Shown piece after piece: positions 1 to 7,352 of a stretch of DNA of 18,542 nucleotides. The DNA is from Paraclostridium ghonii (GTDB taxonomy: Bacteria > Bacillota > Clostridia > Peptostreptococcales > Peptostreptococcaceae): assembly GCF_023653455.1 (NCBI RefSeq), contig NZ_JAKEDR010000053.1, forward strand, positions 1 to 18,542, written 5' to 3'. How positions within the stretch are numbered: the first letter of the stretch is position 1; each line of letters starts with the position of its first letter. Position numbers and translations under genes: made by a program. Below the pieces are notes generated by a model. That model was not told the origin of the DNA and did no database searches. It saw only the letters and a list, made by a program, of their open reading frames with translations.

Positions 1-388
1 AAACTATTGCTAATAATAAAATAAGTAGTTTTTTAGTTAACTGTTTCTTTTTACTATATTCTATTAAATTTATAATAGTAAGGCCTAGTGCCAATGTTAG
101 AAATATATTATTATCAGCTGTAATCTCTTTTGATTTAAGTGCAAAATTAATAATCATATTTCCAGCTTGCATAAATACAGCCCATCCAAATAATCTCAAA
201 TTATATTTCAGTTTATTTCTAGTATGAAATAATCCCTCTACTAATAAAAATGCAAATATTGGTGCTACAACTCTTGATAATGGATGAATCCAAATTGGAA
301 AAACATTTGGAAATGCAAAATATAAATGATCCATTAACATTAATATAAGTGCAAATATCTTTAGTTGAAACGCATTAATCTTTTTCAT
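1..388 (-). CDS. TraX family membrane protein (partial, C-terminus off window)
   Basis: The open frame starts at an ATG at 388 and runs uninterrupted for 129 codons to the window edge, so the C-terminal part is missing. The translation begins MKKINAFQLKIFALILMLMD and continues with HLYFAFP, IWIHPLSRVVAPIFAFLLVEG and a further hydrophobic segment. This pattern (an early helix ending in a D-H pair, then an R-x3-P-x2-F-x-F-L-x2-EG helix) is that of the TraX family, named after the F-plasmid pilin acetylase but widespread as chromosomal membrane proteins of unknown role in Firmicutes. At least three or four membrane segments are visible. A GGAGG ribosome binding site lies at 396-400, 7 bases before the start, but it is buried in a long hairpin (see that entry). 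The gene is downstream of the MATE gene on the same strand with a 126-bp gap. Its function here is not known; only the family call is made. Confidence 0.75.
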   Translation of the reverse strand, partial: MKKINAFQLKIFALILMLMDHLYFAFPNVFPIWIHPLSRVVAPIFAFLLVEGLFHTRNKLKYNLRLFGWAVFMQAGNMIINFALKSKEITADNNIFLTLALGLTIINLIEYSKKKQLTKKLLILLLAIV

Positions 389-390
389 AA

Positions 391-450
391 AAATACCTCC
401 TAATTTTATTACTAAGTTATTTTAACTTAAAATAAAATTAAGAGGTATTT
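391..450 (-). promoter_or_regulatory. Leader hairpin sequestering the traX ribosome binding site
   Basis: Positions 391-410 are complementary to 431-450 over 20 bases. The single DNA mismatch (400/441) becomes a G-U pair in the minus-strand transcript, so the RNA stem is continuous. The loop holds a second 7-bp stem (413-419 with 423-429). The GGAGG at 400-396 lies wholly in the stem, which ends two bases before the ATG. No U-run follows on either strand, so it does not look like a terminator. I infer that it limits translation initiation of the traX-like gene. Confidence 0.6.
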
Positions 451-514
451 AATAATCTTACATACAGCTTACATTTTCGTAATGCTAAATTGAATGGTGT
501 TGAATTATATAACT

Positions 515-1900
515 TTAATTAGATAAGCATGTACTATCATTTACTTTTTTTGATGCCATATCTTTCAAATACTTATTAGTCTTATGTGCATAAAATGCAG
601 TTAATATTACTGTAAATAAATCTGCAAACGCCTGAGTAAGCAATATTCCATTTACACCCATTAATCTAGGTAATATTATAATTAATGGGAAGAAAAATAT
701 ACCTTGTCTAGCAGTTCCTACAATTAAAGCTTCTTTTGGCATACCTAAGGATTGGTATAACACTGCATATAATTGTGTAAATCCTAGTAAAGGGAATAAT
801 AAAAGTGTATATCTTAAAGTTTTAGCTCCTATTTCTATAACAACTGGATCATTACTAAATATATTTATAGCCACAGGTGCAAATACCATTAAAATTATTG
901 TTGATATTGTTGAAAATATAGTTGTTCTTTTTATAGATATATTTATTGCTTGTCTTAATTTTTCATAATTTCCTGCTCCGTAGTTATAACTTGCAATAGG
1001 CTGAAACCCTTGATTATATCCTAAAACAACAAACATAACCAATGCAGATAATCTTAATGATATCCCAAATGATGCAATTAGCTCGTCTCCATATGGTTTT
1101 GATGCTATATTTAAAAGCCCCATTGATACACTTATTAAAGCTTGTATTAAAAAAGTTGCAGTACCAACAGAAACAATCTCTCCATATATACGCTTTGATA
1201 ATTTAAAGTTTTTCAAACTCAATTTTAAATAACTTTTCTTTGTTATAAAATAAGATAATAACAAAGCAACTGATGCAAGCTGACCTATTACCGTAGCTAC
1301 AGATGCTCCTACAACCCCCATATTAAAATTAAACATTAATATTGGGTCTAAGATAATATTTATTACTGCTCCTAAAGCGACTGCTACTGCACTAAATTTT
1401 GTATTTCCTTCTGATCTTACAATGTTTGCAAGTGTAGGCATAATGATTGGCAAACTTGCTCCCATTGCAATAGGTTTTGCATATACCATAGCATATGGCA
1501 TTACATTTTCTGTAGCTCCTAACAATCTTAAAATAGGTTTTAAAAATATTAATATCAAGATAGTAAATATAATTCCTACGATTACTGATGATATTATTGC
1601 AGTTGATGCTACATCATCTGCACTATTTTTATCTTTACCCCCTAGAAGTCTTGCTATATAGGATGCTGCTCCTACTCCTATTAATTGTCCTATTGCATTG
1701 ATTAATATAAATAAAGGAAATACAACTGATACTGCAGCCATTGCTAATGTGTCATTTAGCATTCCTATAAATGCAGTATCTATGATATTGTATAATGCAC
1801 TTATTAAACTCGCTATAATTCCTGGTATGGCAAATTTCCATAAAACTTTCCCTATATTATCATCTTCCATTATGCTCGATTTATCTATAACTGTCTCCAT
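515..1900 (-). CDS. MATE family multidrug/cation efflux transporter
   Basis: A 461-residue polytopic membrane protein with about 12 hydrophobic segments, the usual length for the multidrug and toxic compound extrusion family. Visible family hallmarks are the N-terminal stretch I-P-G-I-I-A-S-L-I-S-A-L-Y-N-I-I-D-T-A-F-I-G, the repeated half (around residues 235-255) starting GTATFLIQALISVSMGLLN, and YNQGFQPIASYNYGAGN near residue 300, typical of the MepA/DinF-like branch. Such pumps use a Na+ or H+ gradient to export cationic drugs or metabolites across the cytoplasmic membrane; the substrate cannot be told from sequence. The ATG at 1900 has a GGAGGAG ribosome binding site just upstream. It lies 104 bp after a LysR regulator on the same strand, which makes that regulator a candidate controller. 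The short frames on the opposite strand inside it are shadows. Confidence 0.93.
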   Translation of the reverse strand: METVIDKSSIMEDDNIGKVLWKFAIPGIIASLISALYNIIDTAFIGMLNDTLAMAAVSVVFPLFILINAIGQLIGVGAASYIARLLGGKDKNSADDVASTAIISSVIVGIIFTILILIFLKPILRLLGATENVMPYAMVYAKPIAMGASLPIIMPTLANIVRSEGNTKFSAVAVALGAVINIILDPILMFNFNMGVVGASVATVIGQLASVALLLSYFITKKSYLKLSLKNFKLSKRIYGEIVSVGTATFLIQALISVSMGLLNIASKPYGDELIASFGISLRLSALVMFVVLGYNQGFQPIASYNYGAGNYEKLRQAINISIKRTTIFSTISTIILMVFAPVAINIFSNDPVVIEIGAKTLRYTLLLFPLLGFTQLYAVLYQSLGMPKEALIVGTARQGIFFFPLIIILPRLMGVNGILLTQAFADLFTVILTAFYAHKTNKYLKDMASKKVNDSTCLSN

Positions 1901-1915
1901 TTAATCTACTCCTCC

Positions 1916-1946
1916 TTTGATAAAGTTATATTAATATACTATCAAA
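1916..1946. repeat. Dyad upstream of the MATE gene
   Basis: The arms TTTGATA (1916-1922) and TATCAAA (1940-1946) are a perfect 7-bp inverted repeat. They flank a near-palindromic core (GTTATATTAATATAC, 1925-1939). The dyad directly abuts the GGAGG of the MATE gene, so it could be an operator or an RNA hairpin beside the ribosome binding site. The AT-rich background lowers confidence. Confidence 0.35.
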
Positions 1947-2004
1947 TTCAGAGATTTATCGTTAATACATATATATTATTACTAGTTATAACTATAATTT
2001 ATAC

Positions 2005-2922
2005 CTAATGTAGATTCCTCATATTTCCTAAAAATATTTCTAAAAATATATTTGCTTCATATGATAATTCTTCTTTTTTTCTTTTAATCCATCCAACTGT
2101 AAAGTAAATACTCTCATCTTCAAGAGGAATAGCCCTTATCCCTCTAATATTTTCTATTTTATTAAACCCTGATGCTACTACATACGCATTTGTTTCTAAT
2201 ACAAACTGAGTTATAGTCTCTTTATCATTTAAATATATGGATTTATCCTTGTTAGAAAATCCTAGTAAATCTGCCTCTACACTATATGTAAGTGCATTTA
2301 TAGGTTCTTCTACTAAATGCACACATATATATTCATTTAACTCCTCTGCCTTTATAACTTTATTATTATATAAAGGATTATTCTTACTTATGTATATATA
2401 TACTCTATCCTTACAAATAGGATTAAATTCTAAATTCCTATTTTCTAGAACTCCCTTAAATACTCTCTCTTGCATATTTGAAAGAGCTATTATTCCTATT
2501 TCAGACTTCATTTTAAATACATCTTCTATTATTTTTTCTTTGTATGTTTCTTTTAAAGAAATTTTTATTTTTTTACTTTCAACTTTCTTATATAACTCGC
2601 TTAGTATAACCCCTAAAGTATATAACTTCATACTAGAAATTTCTAATTTAAATCCACTTTCTTGAGATAAATCAGAATATATTCTTTCTAAATTATCTAT
2701 TTGGTTTATTATATAAGTTGCATATGTTAAAAAGTCTTTTCCTTCTTTTGTTAATTTTACGCCTCTATTTGTTCTATAAAATATTTTTATTTTAAACTCT
2801 TCTTCTAAATTTGATATTGATTTGCTTAAATTAGGTTGTGATATAAATAAATTGCTTGCAGCTTGATTCATAGATCCAGTTCTAGCTACTTCTATAAAAT
2901 ATCTTAATTGATTTATTTGCAA
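2005..2922 (-). CDS. LysR family transcriptional regulator
   Basis: 305 residues, the standard LysR length. The N-terminal winged helix-turn-helix (about residues 1-60) carries the family signature: MQINQLRYFIEVARTGSMNQ, then AASNLFISQPNLSKSISNLE and F-Y-R-T-N-R-G-V-K-L-T. The remainder (about 90-300) is the two-lobed effector-binding domain that senses a small molecule; the ligand cannot be inferred. The start codon is TTG at 2922, chosen because it has a CCTCC (GGAGG on the coding strand) at 2930-2934 with 7-base spacing and because LysR proteins begin a few residues before the QLRYF motif. LysR regulators often control an adjacent gene; here the MATE pump follows on the same strand 104 bp away, so co-transcription or direct control is plausible but unproven. 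Confidence 0.93.
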   Translation of the reverse strand: MQINQLRYFIEVARTGSMNQAASNLFISQPNLSKSISNLEEEFKIKIFYRTNRGVKLTKEGKDFLTYATYIINQIDNLERIYSDLSQESGFKLEISSMKLYTLGVILSELYKKVESKKIKISLKETYKEKIIEDVFKMKSEIGIIALSNMQERVFKGVLENRNLEFNPICKDRVYIYISKNNPLYNNKVIKAEELNEYICVHLVEEPINALTYSVEADLLGFSNKDKSIYLNDKETITQFVLETNAYVVASGFNKIENIRGIRAIPLEDESIYFTVGWIKRKKEELSYEANIFLEIFLGNMRNLH

Positions 2923-2965
2923 TAAAATACCTCCATAATTTTTATTTAATATATAATATTTTAAC

Positions 2966-2993
2966 CAAAAAAAGAGCTTTTAAAAAGCTCTTA
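2966..2993 (-). terminator. Intrinsic terminator of the zinc-ribbon gene
   Basis: A hairpin with a 9-bp stem AAGAGCTTT/AAAGCTCTT (2972-2980 with 2984-2992) includes bases of the stop codon of the zinc-ribbon gene. The A-run at 2967-2971 gives a U-tract on the minus strand. It separates this gene from the LysR gene. Confidence 0.8.
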
Positions 2994-3239
2994 TTCTTCA
3001 TCTGGAAAATTATTATTAAATCTCATCTTTGCTATTTTTAATATTTCATTTAAATTATATCCTTTTAACTTACATCCACATTTTGGACAATACTCTAATT
3101 TTTTAGAAACTAAGGCCCTACAACTAGCTTCTGGGCATCTTACTTTTTCAGTTACCCTCCCTACATCAAGCCCACATTTTGGACATACTGTACCTGGTCT
3201 ATTTGATACTTCTTTACCACATCTTGGACATTTAATCAA
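2991..3239 (-). CDS. Small double zinc-ribbon protein
   Basis: 82 residues with eight cysteines arranged as two ribbons: C4-P-R-C7 with C19-P-K-C22, then C35-x4-C40 with C51-P-K-C54. This is the spacing of zinc-ribbon or double zinc-ribbon domains; a ninth cysteine (C56) is present. The C-terminal 25 residues are a short, charged tail. There is no signal peptide or membrane segment, so a cytoplasmic protein is expected. The start is TTG at 3239 behind a run of six G on the coding strand (3246-3251), 6 bases away; no better start exists before C4. It stands alone, with terminators on both sides (3318-3359 and 2966-2993). The specific function is unknown: such proteins can bind nucleic acid or act as metal-stabilised adaptors, but nothing here decides it. 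Confidence 0.75.
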   Translation of the reverse strand: MIKCPRCGKEVSNRPGTVCPKCGLDVGRVTEKVRCPEASCRALVSKKLEYCPKCGCKLKGYNLNEILKIAKMRFNNNFPDEE

Positions 3240-3317
3240 TCTTATCCCCCCTATATAAAATATAAAAGTTAATAATATATAATATGGTAGTAAGTGTATT
3301 TGTGTTATAGATTAATA

Positions 3318-3359
3318 AAAAAACTCTTTCTAAATTTTTATTTTTAGAAAGAGTTTTTT
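3318..3359 (-). terminator. Intrinsic terminator of pstS
   Basis: A stem of 11 bp (3324-3334 with 3343-3353, CTCTTTCTAAA/TTTAGAAAGAG) is flanked by an A-run at 3318-3323 and a T-run at 3354-3359. In the minus-strand transcript it ends in a U-tract, and it starts 10 bases after the pstS stop codon. It could also work in the other direction. Confidence 0.85.
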
Positions 3360-3368
3360 ACTATTTTA

Positions 3369-4199
3369 TTATTTTATTCTTATTAAACCATCTTCTTCTA
3401 CTACTTTTTGTCCCTCTTCACTTGATATATAATCTATGAACTTTTTACCATTTTCACTTAATTTATCTTCTTTATATACTAATAAGAATGGTCTTGATAA
3501 CTTATATTTCCCATCTTTAGCATTTTCTGGTGTAGCATCTATTCCATCTACTTGAAGTGTATGTATACTATCATCTAAGTAACTAAATGATGTGTATCCT
3601 ATCGCATTTTCATTTCCAGCTACTGTTGATTTTACATTACCATTTCCATCACTTATTTGTGCTTCTTTTGTTAAGTCTGTTGACTCATATCCAACGATTT
3701 CTTGGAATGCATCTCTAGTTCCTGATCCATCTTCTCTTGAAACTACAACTATAGGAGCATCTTTTCCACCAACTTCTTTCCAGTTAGTTATCTTTCCAGT
3801 GTATATTCCTTTTAATTGATCCATTGTAAGTGATTTAACTTCATTATTTTTGTGAGTTATTATTCCAATTCCGTCTACTGCTATTTTATGTTCTTTAAGT
3901 CCATCTTGTTTTTCTTCATCTTTTAAATCCCTAGATGACATTCCTATTTCTGCTACTCCATTTATTGCATCTTTTATACCTGCTGATGATCCTAATTGAT
4001 TTATTTCTATAGATACATTAGGATCTACTGATTTATATGCTTCTGCTTCTTTTTCCATAAGAGGTCCTACTGAAGTTGATCCCGATACAGATACCTTATC
4101 GCTTTTACCTCCACTAGAATCTTTAGATCCACATCCTACAGCTAATGTTCCTATCATTATAGTACTCATTAATAAAACTCCAATTTTCTTTTTAAACAT
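3369..4199 (-). CDS. pstS: Phosphate ABC transporter substrate-binding lipoprotein PstS
   Basis: 276 residues. The N-terminus is a lipoprotein signal peptide: K3-K4-K5, a hydrophobic stretch, and the lipobox L19-A-V-G-C23, so the mature protein is anchored outside the membrane at Cys23. Phosphate-binding loops typical of PstS are visible: SGSTSVGP (39-46), QLGSSAG (68-74), GMSSRDL (86-92) and SREDGSGTRDAF (154-165). It captures inorganic phosphate for the PstCAB permease. The ATG at 4199 has GGAGG at 4207-4211. No pstC, pstA, pstB or phoU gene adjoins it: the downstream neighbour is the zinc-ribbon gene after a terminator, and the upstream neighbour is ppdK. Either the permease is encoded elsewhere, or this is an extra binding protein. 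Upstream lies a Pho-box-like array, so induction by phosphate starvation is likely. Confidence 0.93.
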   Translation of the reverse strand: MFKKKIGVLLMSTIMIGTLAVGCGSKDSSGGKSDKVSVSGSTSVGPLMEKEAEAYKSVDPNVSIEINQLGSSAGIKDAINGVAEIGMSSRDLKDEEKQDGLKEHKIAVDGIGIITHKNNEVKSLTMDQLKGIYTGKITNWKEVGGKDAPIVVVSREDGSGTRDAFQEIVGYESTDLTKEAQISDGNGNVKSTVAGNENAIGYTSFSYLDDSIHTLQVDGIDATPENAKDGKYKLSRPFLLVYKEDKLSENGKKFIDYISSEEGQKVVEEDGLIRIK

Positions 4200-4297
4200 A
4201 ATTTAACCTCCGCTAAGCTATAATTTTTATAATTACCTTATTATTTTTCCTACTTCTTTGTCATTTATTCTTTTATTTGAATTTTCTTTACATTTTT

Positions 4298-4351
4298 ATA
4301 ATAAAGTAACTATGTTAAATATAAATTAGATATATGTTAACTATCGGTAAA
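4298..4351 (-). promoter_or_regulatory. pstS promoter with Pho-box-like hexamer array
   Basis: Reading the minus strand, hexamers TTTACC (4346-4351), TTAACA (4335-4340), CTAATT (4324-4329) and TTAACA (4313-4318) recur with an exact 11-bp period and 5-bp spacers. This matches the known Firmicute PhoP box, TT(A/T/C)A(C/T)A direct repeats in 11-bp phase. A -10-like TATTAT lies at 4298-4303, so the last repeat would sit near -22 to -27, as in PhoP-activated promoters. No good -35 element (ATTTAT at the expected place) is present, as expected for an activator-dependent promoter. Three of four hexamers fit well; CTAATT is weak. Confidence 0.65.
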
Positions 4352-4366
4352 CAACATTAAGAGAAT

Positions 4367-4453
4367 GTAAAAATTCGCTTTGCTTGAGCGACTACGTCTG
4401 CGAACCACTTCATATCGCCAACGATTTCGTCCGTTGCTCAAAAGTCTTTTTAC
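4367..4453. repeat. GC-richer folded intergenic element between pstS and ppdK
   Basis: Within a very AT-rich gap this stretch is visibly richer in G and C. It is bounded by the inverted repeat GTAAAAA (4367-4373) / TTTTTAC (4447-4453). Inside, TTGAGCGAC (4384-4392) pairs with GTTGCTCAA (4433-4441), with one G-U pair on the plus-strand RNA. That stem encloses two small stems: GCGA (4400-4403) with TCGC, and ACGA with TCGT around 4421-4430. The shape and composition suggest a small dispersed palindromic repeat or structured RNA rather than a gene; copy number elsewhere cannot be seen. The rest of the 367-bp gap holds the pstS promoter and the ppdK terminator. I see nothing in 4454-4529. Confidence 0.45.
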
Positions 4454-4529
4454 TTTTATACATTACTCTGTATTGCTTATATTCATAGTTTATTAGCTAT
4501 TTCTAGATTAATACAATTTCATGATAAGT

Positions 4530-4561
4530 AAAAAGGAATTGAGTTATCTCAATTCCTTTTT
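4530..4561 (-). terminator. Intrinsic terminator of ppdK
   Basis: A perfect 14-bp stem AAAAAGGAATTGAG / CTCAATTCCTTTTT (4530-4543 with 4548-4561) with a 4-base loop lies 5 bases after the ppdK stop codon. The stem ends in five U in the minus-strand transcript. Confidence 0.88.
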
Positions 4562-4566
4562 GTTTA

Positions 4567-7188
4567 CTACTTATTATTTTTTATCGCTGCTTGAGCTGAT
4601 GCAAGTCTAGCAATAGGTACTCTATATGGTGAACAAGAAACATAGTTTAATCCTGTTTTATAACAGAATTCTATAGAAGATGGCTCTCCTCCATGCTCCC
4701 CACATATACCTAATTTAATATTAGGCTTAACCCCTCTACCTAATTTAGCTGCCATTTGAACTAATTTTCCAACTCCATTTTGATCTAATACTTGGAATGG
4801 ATCTTTTTCAAGTATTTCACTATTTATATAATCTCCTAAGAATTTATTTGCATCATCTCTTGAATATCCAAAAGTCATCTGAGTTAAGTCGTTTGTTCCA
4901 AAGCTGAAGAAATCAGCTTCAGTAGCTATTTCATCGGCAGTTAAACAAGCTCTTGGAACTTCTATCATAGTTCCAACTGTATAATCTACTTTAACTCCAC
5001 ATTTTTCTATTTCTTCATTCATTACAGATATTACATTTTCCTTTATAGTTTTTAATTCTTTAACTTCTCCTACTAAAGGTATCATTATTTCTGGATTAAC
5101 TTCTACCCCACTTTTTTTAGCTTCTATAGCGCCTTGTATTATAGCTTTTGCTTGCATCATAGCTATTTCTGGATAAGTTATTGCTAATCTACACCCTCTA
5201 TGTCCAAGCATCGGATTTAACTCTTGTAAATCTACTATTCTCTTTCTTATTTCTTTAACTTCAAGACCCATAGTTTTCGCTAAAGATTCTATAGCTTCAT
5301 CATCATGAGGTAGGAACTCATGTAATGGTGGATCTAGTAATCTTATATTCACGTACCTTCCATCCATAACCTTAAATATTTCAATAAAATCTTCTCTTTG
5401 CATTGGTAATAATTTTTCAAGAGCAACTAATCTTTGTTCTAATGTTTTTGATAAAATCATTTCTCTAACTGCTGGTATTCTATCTTCATCAAAGAACATA
5501 TGCTCAGTTCTACATAATCCTATACCTTCTGCTCCAAATTTTATAGCAACACTTGCATCTCTTGGAGTATCTGCATTAGTTCTTACTTGTAATGTTTTGT
5601 ACTTATCAACCCAATTCATAAGAGTTTCAAAGTTTCCAGTAAGAGCAACATCTGTTTTTTCTATTTCTCCTAAGTAAACACATCCTGTTGATCCATCTAG
5701 AGATATATAATCTCCTTCTTTTATAACTAATCCGTCTACAGTTATTTCTTTGTAGTATTCATCTACTTTTATTTCACCACATCCAGCAACACAACATTTA
5801 CCCATACCTCTAGCAACAACCGCTGCGTGAGATGTCATACCTCCTCTAGCTGTAAGGATACCTTGTGCTACAACCATACCTTCTATATCTTCTGGTGAAG
5901 TCTCTAATCTTACAAGTATAACTTCTTCTCCTTTTTCAGCTGCTTTTACAACATCATTTGCATTAAAGTATACTTTACCACAACTAGCACCTGGAGAAGC
6001 TGGTAATCCTTTAGCTATAAGTTTAGCACTTTTTAATGATTTTTCTTCAAAATTTGGATGTAGTAATTGATCTAATTGATTAGGCTCAATTCTCATTATA
6101 GCTTCTTTTTTATCTATTATATTTGCTTCAACTAACTCAACTACAATGTTTATAGCTGCTTTTGCAGTTCTTTTTCCATTTCTAGTTTGAAGTATATATA
6201 ATTTTTCGTTTTCTATAGTAAACTCTATGTCTTGCATATCTTTATAGTGATTTTCAAGTATATGAGTTATTTTTACAAATTCATCATATATAACTGGCAT
6301 AGCTTCTTTTAAAGTTTCAATATCTTTTGGAGTTCTAATTCCTGCAACAACGTCTTCTCCTTGTGCATTTATTAAATATTCTCCAAATAATTTATTTTCT
6401 CCAGTAGATGGGTTTCTTGTAAATGCAACTCCTGTTCCACTAGTTTCTCCCATATTTCCAAATACCATAGATTGTATATTAACAGCAGTTCCTAAATTAT
6501 GAGGAATATCATTTAATTTACGGTATACGTTAGCTCTTGGGTTATTCCATGATTTAAATACAGCTTTTATAGCTAACATCAATTGCTCTTTTGGATCTTC
6601 TGGGAAAATTTGTCTTAATTCTTTTTTATATATTTTCTTGTATTCTTCTACTAGTACTTTTAAATCCTCACTTGTAAGATCTGTATCAAATTTATATCCT
6701 TTTTCTTCTTTTATTTTATCTAAAGCATTTTCAAATTTATACTTTGGAACTCCCATTGCAACATCTGAAAACATTTGTATAAATCTTCTATAACTGTCAT
6801 ATGCAAATCTCTCATTATTAGTATTTTTAGCTATTGCCTTAACTGAAATATCATTAAGCCCTAAGTTTAATATAGTATCCATCATACCTGGCATTGAAAA
6901 TACCGAACCAGAACGAACAGATAATAATAATGGGTTTTCATTACATCCTAATTTCTTATTTAAACATTTTTCTAAATCTCCTAGATTTTCTTCTATTTGT
7001 AAAATTATACCTTCTCTTATACTTTCATTATTCACATAATAGTCATTACAAGCCTCTGTTGTAATTGTAAAACCTGGAGGTACTGGTAAGCCTATCTTAG
7101 TCATCTCGGCTAAGTTAGCACCTTTACCACCTAAAAGACTCTTCATTTCCTTTGACCCCTCAGCAAAACTATAAACAAACTTACTCAT
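4567..7188 (-). CDS. ppdK: Pyruvate, phosphate dikinase
   Basis: 873 residues, essentially the length of the well-studied Clostridium symbiosum enzyme (874), which it resembles throughout. It interconverts pyruvate + ATP + Pi with phosphoenolpyruvate + AMP + PPi in the cytoplasm; in clostridia it can serve glycolysis or gluconeogenesis. Domains in order: ATP-grasp nucleotide-binding domain (about 1-340, with GGKGANLAEMT at 20-30), the swivelling phosphohistidine domain with GGMTSHAAVVARG at 449-461, where His454 is the phosphocarrier and Thr452 the expected regulatory phosphorylation site, and the C-terminal PEP/pyruvate TIM barrel (about 510-873) with GLCRTEHMFF, GHRGCRLA, SFGTNDLTQMTFG and the catalytic Cys829 in GICGEHGG. 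ATG at 7188 with AGGAGGAG at 7196-7203. The gene follows ppsR, the dedicated regulator, after a 350-bp gap full of secondary structure, and ends at a strong terminator. Confidence 0.97.
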   Translation of the reverse strand: MSKFVYSFAEGSKEMKSLLGGKGANLAEMTKIGLPVPPGFTITTEACNDYYVNNESIREGIILQIEENLGDLEKCLNKKLGCNENPLLLSVRSGSVFSMPGMMDTILNLGLNDISVKAIAKNTNNERFAYDSYRRFIQMFSDVAMGVPKYKFENALDKIKEEKGYKFDTDLTSEDLKVLVEEYKKIYKKELRQIFPEDPKEQLMLAIKAVFKSWNNPRANVYRKLNDIPHNLGTAVNIQSMVFGNMGETSGTGVAFTRNPSTGENKLFGEYLINAQGEDVVAGIRTPKDIETLKEAMPVIYDEFVKITHILENHYKDMQDIEFTIENEKLYILQTRNGKRTAKAAINIVVELVEANIIDKKEAIMRIEPNQLDQLLHPNFEEKSLKSAKLIAKGLPASPGASCGKVYFNANDVVKAAEKGEEVILVRLETSPEDIEGMVVAQGILTARGGMTSHAAVVARGMGKCCVAGCGEIKVDEYYKEITVDGLVIKEGDYISLDGSTGCVYLGEIEKTDVALTGNFETLMNWVDKYKTLQVRTNADTPRDASVAIKFGAEGIGLCRTEHMFFDEDRIPAVREMILSKTLEQRLVALEKLLPMQREDFIEIFKVMDGRYVNIRLLDPPLHEFLPHDDEAIESLAKTMGLEVKEIRKRIVDLQELNPMLGHRGCRLAITYPEIAMMQAKAIIQGAIEAKKSGVEVNPEIMIPLVGEVKELKTIKENVISVMNEEIEKCGVKVDYTVGTMIEVPRACLTADEIATEADFFSFGTNDLTQMTFGYSRDDANKFLGDYINSEILEKDPFQVLDQNGVGKLVQMAAKLGRGVKPNIKLGICGEHGGEPSSIEFCYKTGLNYVSCSPYRVPIARLASAQAAIKNNK

Positions 7189-7214
7189 TCAAAACTCCTC
7201 CTAGTATGATTTTT

Positions 7215-7238
7215 ATACAGATATACCGTATATTGTAT
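7215..7238. promoter_or_regulatory. Operator-like dyad upstream of ppdK
   Basis: The core ATATAC-C-GTATAT (7221-7233) is a perfect 13-bp dyad around one central base. Outer half-sites ATACA (7215-7219) and TGTAT (7234-7238) extend it, with one extra base on one side. It lies 27-50 bp upstream of the ppdK start codon. The encoded CcpN-like regulator two genes upstream is an obvious candidate binder, but the site does not match the Bacillus CcpN consensus (TRTGHYATAYW) well, so the binder is unknown. Confidence 0.35.
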
Positions 7239-7260
7239 TCAAACGTGATTAAATTATTAT

Positions 7261-7313
7261 AAAAAATTTATTATAAAAATAATAACTAAAATTTTAGTTA
7301 TTATTTTTATAAT
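7261..7313 (-). terminator. 44-bp perfect palindrome with U-tract in the ppdK leader
   Basis: Positions 7270-7291 and 7292-7313 are perfectly complementary, a 22-bp-arm palindrome with no spacer (centre CTAAAA/TTTTAG). In the minus-strand transcript it is followed by AAA and then six U (7261-7266), so it resembles an intrinsic terminator, although the stem is almost all A-U. It lies between the folded element at 7353-7528 and the ppdK start. It could end the ppsR transcript, or act as an attenuator for ppdK. Confidence 0.5.
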
Positions 7314-7352
7314 TCATGTAAACGATTTCTTATTATCTGACCCATTTCTAAA

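Noticed and set aside
391..450. Invertible promoter switch of the kind known in Clostridioides difficile
   Set aside because: The inverted arms are only 20 bp apart and leave no room for a promoter between them; no recombinase gene is near. A leader hairpin explains it better.
4360..4445. Arginine-rich reading frame on the minus strand across the folded element
   Set aside because: It has no start codon with a ribosome binding site, and its composition follows from the GC-rich repeat sequence, not from coding.
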